A stretch of 64,000 nucleotides of DNA from contig NZ_JAEULM010000050.1 of NCBI RefSeq assembly GCF_016793825.1, forward strand, positions 1 through 64,000, given 5' to 3'. The position numbers and the translations under genes were made by a program. The DNA is from Sphingopyxis sp. (GTDB lineage Bacteria; Pseudomonadota; Alphaproteobacteria; Sphingomonadales; Sphingomonadaceae). The notes below the pieces were generated by a model. That model was not told where the DNA came from, did not search any database, and worked only from the letters and a program-made list of their open reading frames with translations. Of the stretch, positions 1 through 8,449 are shown in pieces (position 1 is the first letter of the stretch; each line of letters begins with the position of its first letter).

Positions 1-305
1 GCTCGTTCATCGTTCGACTCCTCAGGTAAAGGAGCCGAAAGGGTCTGCCTGTGGCAGCCCGCGTTCAATCAGGCGCGGCGCTCGAAGGGCTGCTTTACAT
101 CGAGGCTAGCGCCAATCCACGAAGTGGTTCGTGCACCGGCCATTACCGATGAAGGGTTTGCAACATATCCGATCGCGATGTCACGCAGCGGCATTGTGCC
201 AAACTGCCAATATCCGGCCGAAGTCCGCGAGTTTGGTGCGGTAGTTAACAAACGCAACTCAGAATTGTGCCAAATGGCGAAAAAGCTGAATAAAATCAGC
301 GTTCA
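1..305. other. Unassigned tRNA flank
   Basis: I recognise no gene in this stretch. A 62-codon open frame on the minus strand (69-257) and a frame on the plus strand that runs through the tRNA are both possible by chance. The composition looks more A+T-rich than most of the window, for example around 130-300. Because it lies directly at the 3' side of a tRNA-Leu, a usual integration site for islands and prophages, it could be the edge of an inserted element whose body is outside the window. That is inference only; no integrase or direct repeat of the tRNA end is visible here. Confidence 0.3.
280..300 (-). terminator. Intrinsic terminator of tRNA-Leu
   Basis: Read on the minus strand, a 5-bp stem GCTGA/TCAGC with a six-base loop is followed at once by five T. 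It begins 6 bases after the encoded CCA end of the tRNA, so it is well placed to end its transcript. The stem is short, which lowers certainty. Confidence 0.6.
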
Positions 306-392
306 TGGTGCGGTCGAGAAGACTCGAACTTCCACGGCCTTTCGGCCACAACGACCTCAACGTTGCGCGTCTACCAGTTCCGCCACGACCGC
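306..392 (-). tRNA. tRNA-Leu (anticodon GAG)
   Basis: The 87-base sequence on the minus strand folds as a class II tRNA. The acceptor stem is GCGGTCG paired with CGACCGC, followed by discriminator A and an encoded CCA. It has the D-loop region GGCGGAACTGGTAGACGC, the anticodon loop around GTTGAGGTC, a long variable arm (TGGCCGAAAGGCCG) and the T-loop GTTCGAGTC. The long variable arm and discriminator A fit leucine, and the GAG anticodon reads CUC/CUU codons. A promoter lies upstream and an intrinsic terminator downstream. Confidence 0.95.
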
Positions 393-436
393 ACATCATG
401 ATGGTCCGAACAGGTCCGGTACCAGGTAGGAGCGGG

Positions 437-465
437 CGCCTAGCAAAGCTTTTCGGGCGATGCAA
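437..465 (-). promoter_or_regulatory. Candidate tRNA-Leu promoter
   Basis: On the minus strand TTGCAT (460-465) and TAGGCG (437-442) are separated by exactly 17 bases, placed about 45 bases before the mature 5' end of the tRNA. The -35 is close to consensus. The -10 is not TATAAT-like, but it resembles the CTAGG elements seen before other genes in this window. Confidence 0.5.
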
Positions 466-525
466 GCAAGCTTCGCCGCTTTTATTTCCTGTTCCCGCGA
501 AGACGCGGGTCCGCGGCTTTGGCGC

Positions 526-587
526 GTGTCACCAAATCGACCTGAAAGAGTCACGCCAGTGTCATCGCTCTGGCGTCAGACGGTCAT
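526..587 (+). promoter_or_regulatory. Candidate tandem PHO boxes before the lipoprotein gene
   Basis: Four heptamers with a GTCA core lie in one 11-bp phase: GTGTCAC (526), GAGTCAC (548), GTGTCAT (559) and CGGTCAT (581). This spacing is that of PhoB half-sites (consensus CTGTCAT, 4-bp gap). Ten bases after the last heptamer comes CCCTAGGTG, the same motif at the same distance as before gspC. A 7-bp inverted repeat ACGCCAG/CTGGCGT (553-576) overlaps it and could instead be another regulator's site. The region 393-698 otherwise holds only the tRNA promoter and an SD-like GGAGAA at 689. Confidence 0.5.
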
Positions 588-698
588 CGAATCACCCTAG
601 GTGCGGCGGCACCGGGGGCGAGGCGGCACTCCTCCTTCGTTTGCCGGTGCTTTTTCACCGCGCCCTTCTGGCGGCGCACACCGGGAACGGAGAATTTC

Positions 699-2327
699 AT
701 GGCGGCTTTCGCACGCATTCGTTTGATCATGCTCACCAGCGTGGCCTGTTCCACTCTCGCGGCCTGCGGTGCCGACGACATCGCGTCGCCCGGTGAGGGG
801 GGCACGATCATCATCAATCCGGCGCCGACCCCGACGCCGACCCCGACTCCCACGCCGACCCCGGCATCGGTGACGCCCGCCGCGGGCTGCCCGACGATCA
901 ATGGCGGGTCGCTCGTCGACAGCGGCACGATCAGCAACACTTCGATCGGCAGCTTCCGCGTCTGCACGCTGCCGGCGCGCATCACCGGCAGCACCACGCT
1001 GCCCAAGATCGCCGGACTGGTCTATCGTATGGACGGCCGCGTCGATGTCGGCGACGACAAGGGGCCGACGACCACCGGGACCACCAACGTCGTGCTCACG
1101 ATCGAGCCGGGCGTCATCATCTATGGCGAATCGGGTCCTTCGTGGCTCAACGTCAACCGCGGCAACTCGATCCAGGCCGTCGGTACGCCGACACGCCCAA
1201 TCATCTTTACCAGCCGCGACAACGTCCAGGGTCTCAATACCGAAAACTCGTCGGGTCAGTGGGGCGGCGTCGTGCTCAGCGGTCGTAGCCAGATCACGAA
1301 CTGCGCCAGCTCCGGCGGTACCACGCCGACGCCGGGAACGTCGGCTTGCGAACGTCAGACCGAAGGGGCCGTCAATCCGGCGCTCTATGGCGGTGCCAAC
1401 AACACCGAAAGCAGTGGCCGGATGAGTTACGTCCAGATCCGCTTCTCGGGCTACATCCTGTCGGGCGCGAACGAGCTTCAGTCGCTGACGCTGCAAGGCG
1501 TCGGGTCGGGCACGCAGCTCGATCACATCATGTCCTACAACAGCTCGGACGACGCGATCGAAGTCTTCGGTGGCCACGCTCATGTGAAGCATTTCATCGC
1601 GGTCGGCGCCGAGGACGACAATCTCGACACCGACGTCGGTGCGAAGTCGAACTGGCAGTATGGCATTGTCGTGCAGCGCCCGAACATTGGCGATGCGTTG
1701 ATCGAAGCGGACTCGGACGATACGTCCGATGGCGACAACCCTCGTCAGAACACCCGCGTCGCCAACTTCGTATTCTACCAGAACACGCAAAACTCCTCGT
1801 CGGATCAGGCATCGATCCTGCTGCGCGGCGGCACCGACTATGGTCTCTACAACTCGGTGGTCGTCAGCCCGACCAACCCCTGCCTGCGGCTCAGCCGCAC
1901 CCAAACCGCGTCGGGCACGCAAAGCACGGCAATCGACGAGTTCGGCGCACCGATCTTCCGTTCGGTCCTCATGCAATGCGCGGGCACCAAATATATCGGC
2001 AGCAACGGCGTGACGGCGGCGGAAGTGCAGGCGATCTTTGGTTCGGGTTCGAATGGCAACAACGATGCCTACACGCCGACACTGACCAGCCTGTACATCA
2101 ACGGTGCGACCGAAACGGCCGTGACGCCGTTCGACGTCTCGACGCTGAACGGTCAGATATTCAACGGCATCGAGCTGACGCGCGCGAGCTTCTTTGAGCG
2201 CACGACCTACATCGGTGCGGTCAAGGATGCGAGCGACACCTGGTACCAGGGTTGGACCTGCAACAGCGGCACCGCGAACTTCGGCACCGGCAATTCGGGT
2301 CTCTGCACTTCGCTGCCGACGACCTGA
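699..2327 (+). CDS. Surface lipoprotein, right-handed beta-helix type (ElpS-like?)
   Basis: A 542-residue protein with a lipoprotein signal: positive start, hydrophobic stretch and lipobox L-A-A-C with Cys23. A Thr-Pro linker of about 12 residues follows (near 45-57). The rest is rich in Gly/Asn/Ser/Thr, with short repeating strands that fit a parallel beta-helix, as in surface lipoproteins found beside TonB-dependent receptors. No catalytic motif is evident. The start is fixed by the GGAGAA ribosome site. It is followed by a strong hairpin and the receptor gene. In Caulobacter a phosphate-starvation lipoprotein, ElpS, lies next to a T2SS; this gene has the same position and a PHO-box-like promoter, so it may be the counterpart. 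I infer this from context, not from sequence identity. Confidence 0.75.
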   Translation: MAAFARIRLIMLTSVACSTLAACGADDIASPGEGGTIIINPAPTPTPTPTPTPTPASVTPAAGCPTINGGSLVDSGTISNTSIGSFRVCTLPARITGSTTLPKIAGLVYRMDGRVDVGDDKGPTTTGTTNVVLTIEPGVIIYGESGPSWLNVNRGNSIQAVGTPTRPIIFTSRDNVQGLNTENSSGQWGGVVLSGRSQITNCASSGGTTPTPGTSACERQTEGAVNPALYGGANNTESSGRMSYVQIRFSGYILSGANELQSLTLQGVGSGTQLDHIMSYNSSDDAIEVFGGHAHVKHFIAVGAEDDNLDTDVGAKSNWQYGIVVQRPNIGDALIEADSDDTSDGDNPRQNTRVANFVFYQNTQNSSSDQASILLRGGTDYGLYNSVVVSPTNPCLRLSRTQTASGTQSTAIDEFGAPIFRSVLMQCAGTKYIGSNGVTAAEVQAIFGSGSNGNNDAYTPTLTSLYINGATETAVTPFDVSTLNGQIFNGIELTRASFFERTTYIGAVKDASDTWYQGWTCNSGTANFGTGNSGLCTSLPTT

Positions 2328-2343
2328 GATCCTTTGTCCCGAT

Positions 2344-2374
2344 GGGAGGGAGCGGCGCCGCGCCGCTCCCTCCC
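2344..2374 (+). terminator. Perfect intercistronic hairpin
   Basis: A 31-base perfect palindrome around one central base: GGGAGGGAGCGGC pairs with its complement across a 5-base loop. It lies 17 bases after the lipoprotein stop and 36 before the receptor start. No T-run follows, so it is more likely an mRNA-stabilising or partly attenuating hairpin that sets lipoprotein versus receptor output than a full terminator. Confidence 0.6.
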
Positions 2375-2409
2375 TGCTTACATATTCGCGTTTCCAAGGG
2401 GTGACTGTC

Positions 2410-5160
2410 ATGTCCAAGCCGATCCGGCTCGCCAGCCTGTTGTTGATTTCCACGGCGCTTGTGGCGCCAGCCGCGGCGATGGCCCAGTCTGATCCGGCGG
2501 CCGAGACCCCCGCCGCTGACCCCACGGTGGATGCGTCCGATACGGCGAGCGGCGCCGCACCCACCGAAGAGGAGGTCGATGTTTCAATCCCCGGCGGCGA
2601 GATCGTCGTTACGGGGCGTCGCAATGCCAATATCGAACGCACCGCGCCGCAGGTCGTCTCCGTCCTCGGCGCCGCCGATATCGCGCGTACGGGCGAAGGC
2701 AATATAGCTGGAGCGCTGGGCCGCGTCACCGGCCTCAGCGTCGTCGGTAACGGGTTCGTCTATGTTCGTGGGCTCGGCGACCGCTATTCGCTCGCACTGC
2801 TCAACGGCTCGCCGCTGCCCAGTCCCGAACCGCTGAAGCGCGTCGTTCCGCTCGACATCTTTCCCAGCAGCATCATTGCCTCGTCGCTCGTCCAGAAAAG
2901 CTATTCGGCGAATTTTCCGGGAGAATTCGGCGGCGGCGTCATCAACCTGACCACCAAGGCGGTCCCGCGCGACGCCTTTCTGCAGGTTGGCGGCAGTATC
3001 GGCGGCAATTCGGAAACCACGGGGCAACTTGGTTACACCTATTACGGCACCGGCAGCGACTGGACGGGCTTTGGCGACGGTGGGCGCAGCTTGCCGTCCG
3101 CATACCGGGCATGGCGGGATTCAGGACTGCGCATCAACGATGTCAGCGTGAACCAGCAGGCGATCGCCGGCCAGTTCGTCACCGCGCGCAACGCGATCGT
3201 TCAGCGCAACGACAATATGCCGGTCAACTGGGGCGCGAATATCACCGGTGGCAAGTCCTGGACGCTCGGCGATACCGAGGTCGGCCTGATCGCAACCGCC
3301 GGTTATACCAGTCGCTGGCGGACGCGGGATGTGACGCAGCAGACGGCCAACGCGCTCGACCTGTCGTCGCTGAACACCGATATCAATCGCGTGATCACCG
3401 ACAATCGCATCGTTGTGAACGGTCTGATCGGGCTAAGCGCCGAATTCGGCGAAAACAAGGTGCGCTGGACCAATCTTTACATCCGCGACACGATCAAGCA
3501 GGCGCGGCTCGGGGCCGAAGAGCGCCCGCTGACCGCCGATGCCAGCCCAGGTGTCAGTTTCATGTACCAGGATACGGCCTGGTTCGCGCGCCAGCTTTTC
3601 AACACTCAGTTTGTGGGGGAATTCCAGCCGTTCGACCAGCTCGATGTCGATGTGCGGGCCGGCTATGCGAATTCGCAGCGTGAGGCGCCCTTTGAACTGA
3701 GCTTCCTCTATAGCCGTTCGAACAGCCCCACCGATCCTTATGGTCAGTTCTTCACGAACACATTGAACACGGGCCAGCGGCCGGGCAGCGCGACGATCGC
3801 CTTTTCCGATCTCAACGAGAATCTCTATTCGGCAGGGATCGACTTCACCTATGAAATTTCGCCCACGGTGAAGGCGGTCTATGGCTATGCCTACAGCGAC
3901 ACGAGCCGCGTGACCGAGCGCCGCGACTTCCTGTTTCAGGGCAACAACAATATTCCGATGGCGATTTCGATCCTGCGCCCGGACCTGCTGCTGTCACAGA
4001 CGGTCATCTGTTTCCCGCCGCTGAACCCGCCGGTCAATCCGAATTGTCCGGCGAATCCCAGCCCTACGGGAATTTCACTGGTGGACAGCACGGGTTCGAA
4101 CCCGACCTTCCGTGCGATCCTGCGGAACCATGCGGCCTATTTCCAGCTTCAGGCCGATCTGTTCGATGGGCTCAATCTCAACCTGGGTGCGCGCTATGAA
4201 ACCGCACTCCAGCGCGTCACGGCGGTTCAGGTCTATGATATCACACCGATCCTGCCGCCCGCGACCAAGCTTGACCGAAGCTATCTGTTGCCCGCCGCGA
4301 CCCTGACCTATGAGATCGATCCGCGGATGCAGGTACGCCTCAGCGCGTCGAAGACGATCGCCCGCCCGCAGTTCCGCGAGCTGGTGTTCCAGACCTATTA
4401 TGATCCGGACAGCAACCGGAATTTCCAGGGCAATCCGCAGCTTGTCGACAGCCAGCTCTACAATGCCGAAGGCCGCGTCGAATGGTATTTCGCGCCCGAG
4501 CAGCGCGTGTCGATCGGTGGCTTCTGGAAGAAGATCAAGAATCCGATCGAAACCTATACCAGCTTCGACGGGAACAGCGTGACGGCACGGTTCGCCAACG
4601 CGCCCGAGGCAATCCTCTACGGGGCCGAGTTCGAGGTGCAGAAGCATTTCGACCTTAGCGGCTGGGGCGACGGGTTCTTCGCGACGCGCCGAGCCGTCCT
4701 GATCGGTAACTACACCTGGTCGAAGTCGGAACTGAAAGTCGGTCCCGATGATCCGGTCCAGGCATTTCCCTTCACCGGGGCGAAATTCGCCAGCCAGTTC
4801 TTCCGCGACGGCGCGCCGCTGACCGGTCAGTCGGATCATCTGGTCAATGTGGAGTTCGGCCTCGAAGACACGGAAAAGCTGTCGCAGCAGACGCTGCTCA
4901 TCTCCTATGCGTCGGATCGCGTCACGCGGCGCGGGCCATCGGGACAGCCCGACATCTTCGAACGTCCGGGCGTTCAGGTCGACTTTGTTGCGCGACAGGG
5001 CGTTCCGCTGTTCGGGAAGGAACTGGAACTGAAGTTCGAAGCGCGCAACATTTTCGGTAACAAATACAAGGAAATGCAGCAGAACGGCGATAACGTCATC
5101 TATTATAATCTGTACAGGACGGGCACCACCTTTTCGCTGGGCGGTTCGCTCAAATTCTAA
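2410..5160 (+). CDS. TonB-dependent outer-membrane receptor
   Basis: A 916-residue outer-membrane receptor. It has a cleavable signal peptide (ending AAAMAQ), a short acidic Ala/Pro-rich linker, and a TonB box EIVVTG at about residue 61-66. The plug domain follows (conserved VYVRGLGDRYSLALLNGSPLP near 118-138 and GGGVINLTTK), then a long beta-barrel ending in phenylalanine. The ATG at 2410 is chosen because AAGGGGTGA lies just upstream and the signal peptide starts there; the frame is open further upstream. It is co-directional with the preceding lipoprotein gene, 82 bases apart, and both lie before the T2SS operon. Its ligand cannot be read from sequence; a phosphate-containing compound is suggested only by the PHO-box-like sites. 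Confidence 0.92.
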   Translation: MSKPIRLASLLLISTALVAPAAAMAQSDPAAETPAADPTVDASDTASGAAPTEEEVDVSIPGGEIVVTGRRNANIERTAPQVVSVLGAADIARTGEGNIAGALGRVTGLSVVGNGFVYVRGLGDRYSLALLNGSPLPSPEPLKRVVPLDIFPSSIIASSLVQKSYSANFPGEFGGGVINLTTKAVPRDAFLQVGGSIGGNSETTGQLGYTYYGTGSDWTGFGDGGRSLPSAYRAWRDSGLRINDVSVNQQAIAGQFVTARNAIVQRNDNMPVNWGANITGGKSWTLGDTEVGLIATAGYTSRWRTRDVTQQTANALDLSSLNTDINRVITDNRIVVNGLIGLSAEFGENKVRWTNLYIRDTIKQARLGAEERPLTADASPGVSFMYQDTAWFARQLFNTQFVGEFQPFDQLDVDVRAGYANSQREAPFELSFLYSRSNSPTDPYGQFFTNTLNTGQRPGSATIAFSDLNENLYSAGIDFTYEISPTVKAVYGYAYSDTSRVTERRDFLFQGNNNIPMAISILRPDLLLSQTVICFPPLNPPVNPNCPANPSPTGISLVDSTGSNPTFRAILRNHAAYFQLQADLFDGLNLNLGARYETALQRVTAVQVYDITPILPPATKLDRSYLLPAATLTYEIDPRMQVRLSASKTIARPQFRELVFQTYYDPDSNRNFQGNPQLVDSQLYNAEGRVEWYFAPEQRVSIGGFWKKIKNPIETYTSFDGNSVTARFANAPEAILYGAEFEVQKHFDLSGWGDGFFATRRAVLIGNYTWSKSELKVGPDDPVQAFPFTGAKFASQFFRDGAPLTGQSDHLVNVEFGLEDTEKLSQQTLLISYASDRVTRRGPSGQPDIFERPGVQVDFVARQGVPLFGKELELKFEARNIFGNKYKEMQQNGDNVIYYNLYRTGTTFSLGGSLKF

Positions 5161-5244
5161 TGAGGGAACCCCTGGCTCGGGCGCCGCTCCGGTTTCGGGC
5201 GGGATGGCGTTTTGCGGCCGTTCGTTGCCGGCGGACTCGCCCGG

Positions 5245-5284
5245 CTGTCAAAAAACTGTAATCTTCCGGTCAACTGATTGTCAT
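5245..5284 (+). promoter_or_regulatory. Tandem PHO boxes before the gsp operon
   Basis: Four heptamers follow each other at exactly 11 bp: CTGTCAA (5245), CTGTAAT (5256), CGGTCAA (5267) and TTGTCAT (5278), each separated by 4 bases, the first spacer being AAAA. This is the layout of two adjacent PhoB boxes (CTGTCAT-N4-CTGTCAT). TCATCGA-N4-CCCTAGGCG follows, and the same block with one change follows the lipoprotein boxes. The ribosome site AGGAAAG and the gspC ATG lie about 50 bases further on. The rest of 5161-5342 shows nothing else clear. Confidence 0.7.
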
Positions 5285-5342
5285 CGACCGCCCCTAGGCG
5301 ATTCGCGACGCAGCCTTTCAGTTGGGGGACAGGAAAGAGTTC

Positions 5343-6227
5343 ATGGCGACGCTGATGTCCGGATCGGCCGTTCGGCTTCCGCGCGCGCTACCGACCTGGT
5401 TGCGCGCGGGCCGGCATTCGCCGCGCGATGTCGCGCCGGTGCTGGGGGTTACGCTGCTCGGCGCCGGGCTTGTCTGGCAGAGCGTCAGTCTGTTGTGGAC
5501 GCTGATTGTGCCGCTGTCGTCCTTTGGCATGTGGCAGCCTCAGACCGCGGTGATCGCATCGCCGGCCGAGCGGCGCGCATTGTTCATCAGCATCGATCCC
5601 TTCTTCCGCTCAGCGGGGCAGGGGGCCGCGACCGCGACCGTGACGTCGGCGGGCCTTACCCTCTTCGGCATCAACATCAACGAAGCGACCGGTGGCGGAT
5701 CGGCGATCATCGCCGGCGAGGACGGAATTCAGAACAGCTATGCGGTCGGCGACGAAATCGCGCCCGGCCTGAAGCTTGTCGGAGTTGCTTTCGACCATGT
5801 CCTGCTCGATCGCGGCGGCGCACGCGAAAGCCTGTTCCTCGACCAGAGCGGCGACGCTGCGACCGCCGGTTCCGGGACACCGCTGCCCGCGCCGACGCCG
5901 GAGATCGGTTCTGTTCCGGCGGGTGGCGGATCGCCGAGCGGCGAATTGTCGCCCGAGGCGCTGAAAGCGGGCGTCGGCTTCACCCCGCGCGCAGAAGCCG
6001 GCAAGGTCACCGGCCTCGTCGTTCAGCCGCAAGGCGACGGCGCCGCGTTCCGCGCCGCAGGGCTCCGCCCCGGCGACGTGATCCGGTCGGTCAACGGGCG
6101 TTCGATCGGTGGGGCTGGTGACGCCGCCTCGCTGGCCGGCCAGCTCGTACCCGGCGCCCGGGTTTCGCTCGAAGTCGAACGCGGCGCCAGTGTCGTTCCC
6201 ATCGCTTTATTTTTGACTAAACAATAG
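5343..6227 (+). CDS. gspC: Type II secretion protein GspC
   Basis: A 294-residue inner-membrane component that links the secretin to the inner-membrane platform. It has one N-terminal membrane helix (about 33-60), a homology region (SAGLTLFGININEATGGGSAIIA, giving the typical small beta-sandwich), a Pro/Gly-rich linker, and a C-terminal PDZ domain (about 215-294, with GLRPGDVIRSVNG). The ATG at 5343 is preceded by AGGAAAG. It opens a 13-gene operon in which nearly every junction overlaps or is a few bases long; gspD starts 5 bases after its stop. The presence of a PDZ rather than a coiled-coil C-terminus resembles the Xcp/Out GspC group. Confidence 0.9.
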   Translation: MATLMSGSAVRLPRALPTWLRAGRHSPRDVAPVLGVTLLGAGLVWQSVSLLWTLIVPLSSFGMWQPQTAVIASPAERRALFISIDPFFRSAGQGAATATVTSAGLTLFGININEATGGGSAIIAGEDGIQNSYAVGDEIAPGLKLVGVAFDHVLLDRGGARESLFLDQSGDAATAGSGTPLPAPTPEIGSVPAGGGSPSGELSPEALKAGVGFTPRAEAGKVTGLVVQPQGDGAAFRAAGLRPGDVIRSVNGRSIGGAGDAASLAGQLVPGARVSLEVERGASVVPIALFLTKQ

Positions 6228-6232
6228 GTTTT

Positions 6233-8449
6233 ATGCGCCTCAAACTGTCCTTGATGCTCGCCGCCGCGCTCGTGTCCGCCACGCCGGGGCCGGCATTCGC
6301 GCAATATACGTTGAATGTCCGCGACGCCGATATTCGCGCCTTCATCCAGGATGCGGCGCGGATCACCGGCCGCACCTTCGTGATCGACGGGCGCGTCAAC
6401 GGCAAGGTTTCGGTCGTTACCGACCGGCCGTTGTCGCGGAGTGAGTATTTCGAAATCTTCCTGTCGACGCTGCGGTCGAACGGCCTCGTCGCGGTGCCCG
6501 GGCCGAACGGCGCCTATCGCATCCAGCCGATCGACGGGGCTGCTGCACAGCCGGGCCGGATCGGCAGCGATCGCGCGGCGCAGAACCAGTTTGTTACCGA
6601 AATCATCCGCCTGAAGCATATCGATGCTGTCGCGGCCGTCGAAACGCTGCGACCGCTGGTCAGTGCGCAAGGATCGTTGACCGCGAACCGGAATGCCAAC
6701 AGTCTGGTCGTTGCGGACTTCGCCGACAATATCCGCCGCATCCGGGCGCTCGCCGCGAGCATCGATCGCGATACCTCGACCAGCCAGATCGTGACGCTGA
6801 AGAACGCCGGCGCGCGCGAAATCGCGGCGGCGCTCCAGGCGCTGGTCCCGGCGGCCGGCGAGGGGGCGAAGGCGCCCGTCGCGATCGTTCCCATCGACAG
6901 CAGCAACGCGATCGCGCTGCGTGGCGATCAGGCGCTGGTCGCGCGCTTTGTCTCGATGGCCCGCGATCTGGACGCCAAGGCGGCGGGCGGCACCGAACTG
7001 CGCGTCTATTGGCTCGACCATGCCAACGCCGAAACGCTGCTCCCGACCTTGCAGCAACTTGTCGGCGGCGGCAGCGACCCGGCGCAGAAGGCGGGCCTGC
7101 CGCCAGCTTCATCGTCCTCCTCGTCGACCTCGTCGTCGGGCGGCAGCGCGATACCGGCGGCAGCGGCAACCACCACCACCCCGACGTCGGTCAGCGGAAG
7201 CGGCGGCAGCATCGCGACGCGCGGACCGGCGATCGTCACCCGCTATGAAGGCGCCAATGCGATCATCGTCGCCGCCAACAGCGAAGTGCAGCGCATGCTG
7301 GGCGAACTGATCCGCCAGCTCGACAGCCGCCGCGAGCAGGTGCTGGTTGAGGCGATCGTTGTCGAGATCGGCGACGATGCGGCAAAGCGCCTTGGCGTCC
7401 AGTTCCTTCTCGGCGGCAAGAATATTCCGTTCGTCGCCACGAACTACAGCAACGCCCAGCCGAACATCTTCACGCTCGGCGGCGCTTATGCCGCGACCAA
7501 GCTGACCGAGGACAAGACCACGGTCGACGGGACCACGGTCGTCACCCAGACATCAAGCGCGCTCGGCAGCACCTTGCAGGAGGCCGCGGCATCGTCGCTC
7601 CTCACCGCAACTGGAGGGTTTGCAGGTTTCGCGGGCGATATCGGCAAGAACACGATCTTTGGCGCGATCATCAACGCCGTGAAGTCCGACACCACCTCGA
7701 ACCTGCTGGCGACCCCGCACATCGTCACGCTGGACAATCAGGCAGCGAAGTTCCTCGTCGGGCAGGAAGTGCCGATCACCACCGGCGAAGCGCTCAGCGG
7801 CAATTTCGACAATGCCTTTCGAACCGTCCAGCGCGAAGAAGTGGGGATCAAGCTGGAGGTCACACCGCAGGTCAATGGCGCGGGCGAGGTCAAGCTGTTC
7901 CTCCGTCAGGAAGTGTCGAGTGTCGCGGGGCCGGTATCGTCGCGCAACAGCGACCTCATCCTTAACAAACGGTCGTTCGAGACGGTGCTGACGGTCGATG
8001 ACGGCGAAATTCTGGCGATCGGCGGCCTGCTCAACGACGATGAACGCAAGACGATCGAGCGGATTCCGTTGCTCAGCGATATCCCGTTGATCGGCGAACT
8101 GTTCAAGTCGCGCAGCCGCAGCCGCTCGAAGACCAACCTGATGGTCTTCATCCGGCCAACGGTTCTGCGCAATCGCGAGGATAATGCCGCGCTGACCGCG
8201 CGCCGCTATGGCTATATCCGCGACTTCCAGCTGCAGCGGAATCCCGATGAAGAGCCCGCGATCGACACGCTGGTGCGCGATTATCTTGGCACCGTTCCGC
8301 CGGTTCCGACGGCACCGAGTGCCGCCGACGTCACTGTCGGCCCGGTCAACCTGCCCGAGTTGCGCGCGCCCGATGGTAAGGTCATCGGCACCGATGTGCC
8401 GCCGTCGGTATCGCAGGCACCCGCGCCTCCGCCCGGAGATTATCCGTGA
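6233..8449 (+). CDS. gspD: Type II secretion outer-membrane secretin GspD
   Basis: A 738-residue secretin, the outer-membrane pore of the T2SS. A signal peptide ends PAFAQ. The N0 domain (YTLNVRDADIRAFIQDAARITGRTFVID) and N1-N3 domains follow, with a Ser/Gly/Ala/Thr-rich low-complexity insert near 288-320. The secretin core covers roughly 370-660 and contains VPITTGEAL and the C-terminal signature GILAIGGLLNDDE-like segment near 585-605. A Pro-rich tail could be the pilotin/S-domain region; no pilotin gene is seen in the window. The stop overlaps the GTG start of gspE. Confidence 0.95.
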   Translation: MRLKLSLMLAAALVSATPGPAFAQYTLNVRDADIRAFIQDAARITGRTFVIDGRVNGKVSVVTDRPLSRSEYFEIFLSTLRSNGLVAVPGPNGAYRIQPIDGAAAQPGRIGSDRAAQNQFVTEIIRLKHIDAVAAVETLRPLVSAQGSLTANRNANSLVVADFADNIRRIRALAASIDRDTSTSQIVTLKNAGAREIAAALQALVPAAGEGAKAPVAIVPIDSSNAIALRGDQALVARFVSMARDLDAKAAGGTELRVYWLDHANAETLLPTLQQLVGGGSDPAQKAGLPPASSSSSSTSSSGGSAIPAAAATTTTPTSVSGSGGSIATRGPAIVTRYEGANAIIVAANSEVQRMLGELIRQLDSRREQVLVEAIVVEIGDDAAKRLGVQFLLGGKNIPFVATNYSNAQPNIFTLGGAYAATKLTEDKTTVDGTTVVTQTSSALGSTLQEAAASSLLTATGGFAGFAGDIGKNTIFGAIINAVKSDTTSNLLATPHIVTLDNQAAKFLVGQEVPITTGEALSGNFDNAFRTVQREEVGIKLEVTPQVNGAGEVKLFLRQEVSSVAGPVSSRNSDLILNKRSFETVLTVDDGEILAIGGLLNDDERKTIERIPLLSDIPLIGELFKSRSRSRSKTNLMVFIRPTVLRNREDNAALTARRYGYIRDFQLQRNPDEEPAIDTLVRDYLGTVPPVPTAPSAADVTVGPVNLPELRAPDGKVIGTDVPPSVSQAPAPPPGDYP

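Noticed and set aside
597-2729. A 710-codon open frame on the minus strand
   Set aside because: It lies opposite the lipoprotein and receptor genes, has Arg/Asp/Val-rich composition typical of antisense G+C-rich frames and no domain.
7090-7210. Ser/Gly/Ala/Thr codon run in gspD as a simple repeat or frameshift
   Set aside because: The reading frame continues normally into the secretin core; such linkers are common in sphingomonad proteins.
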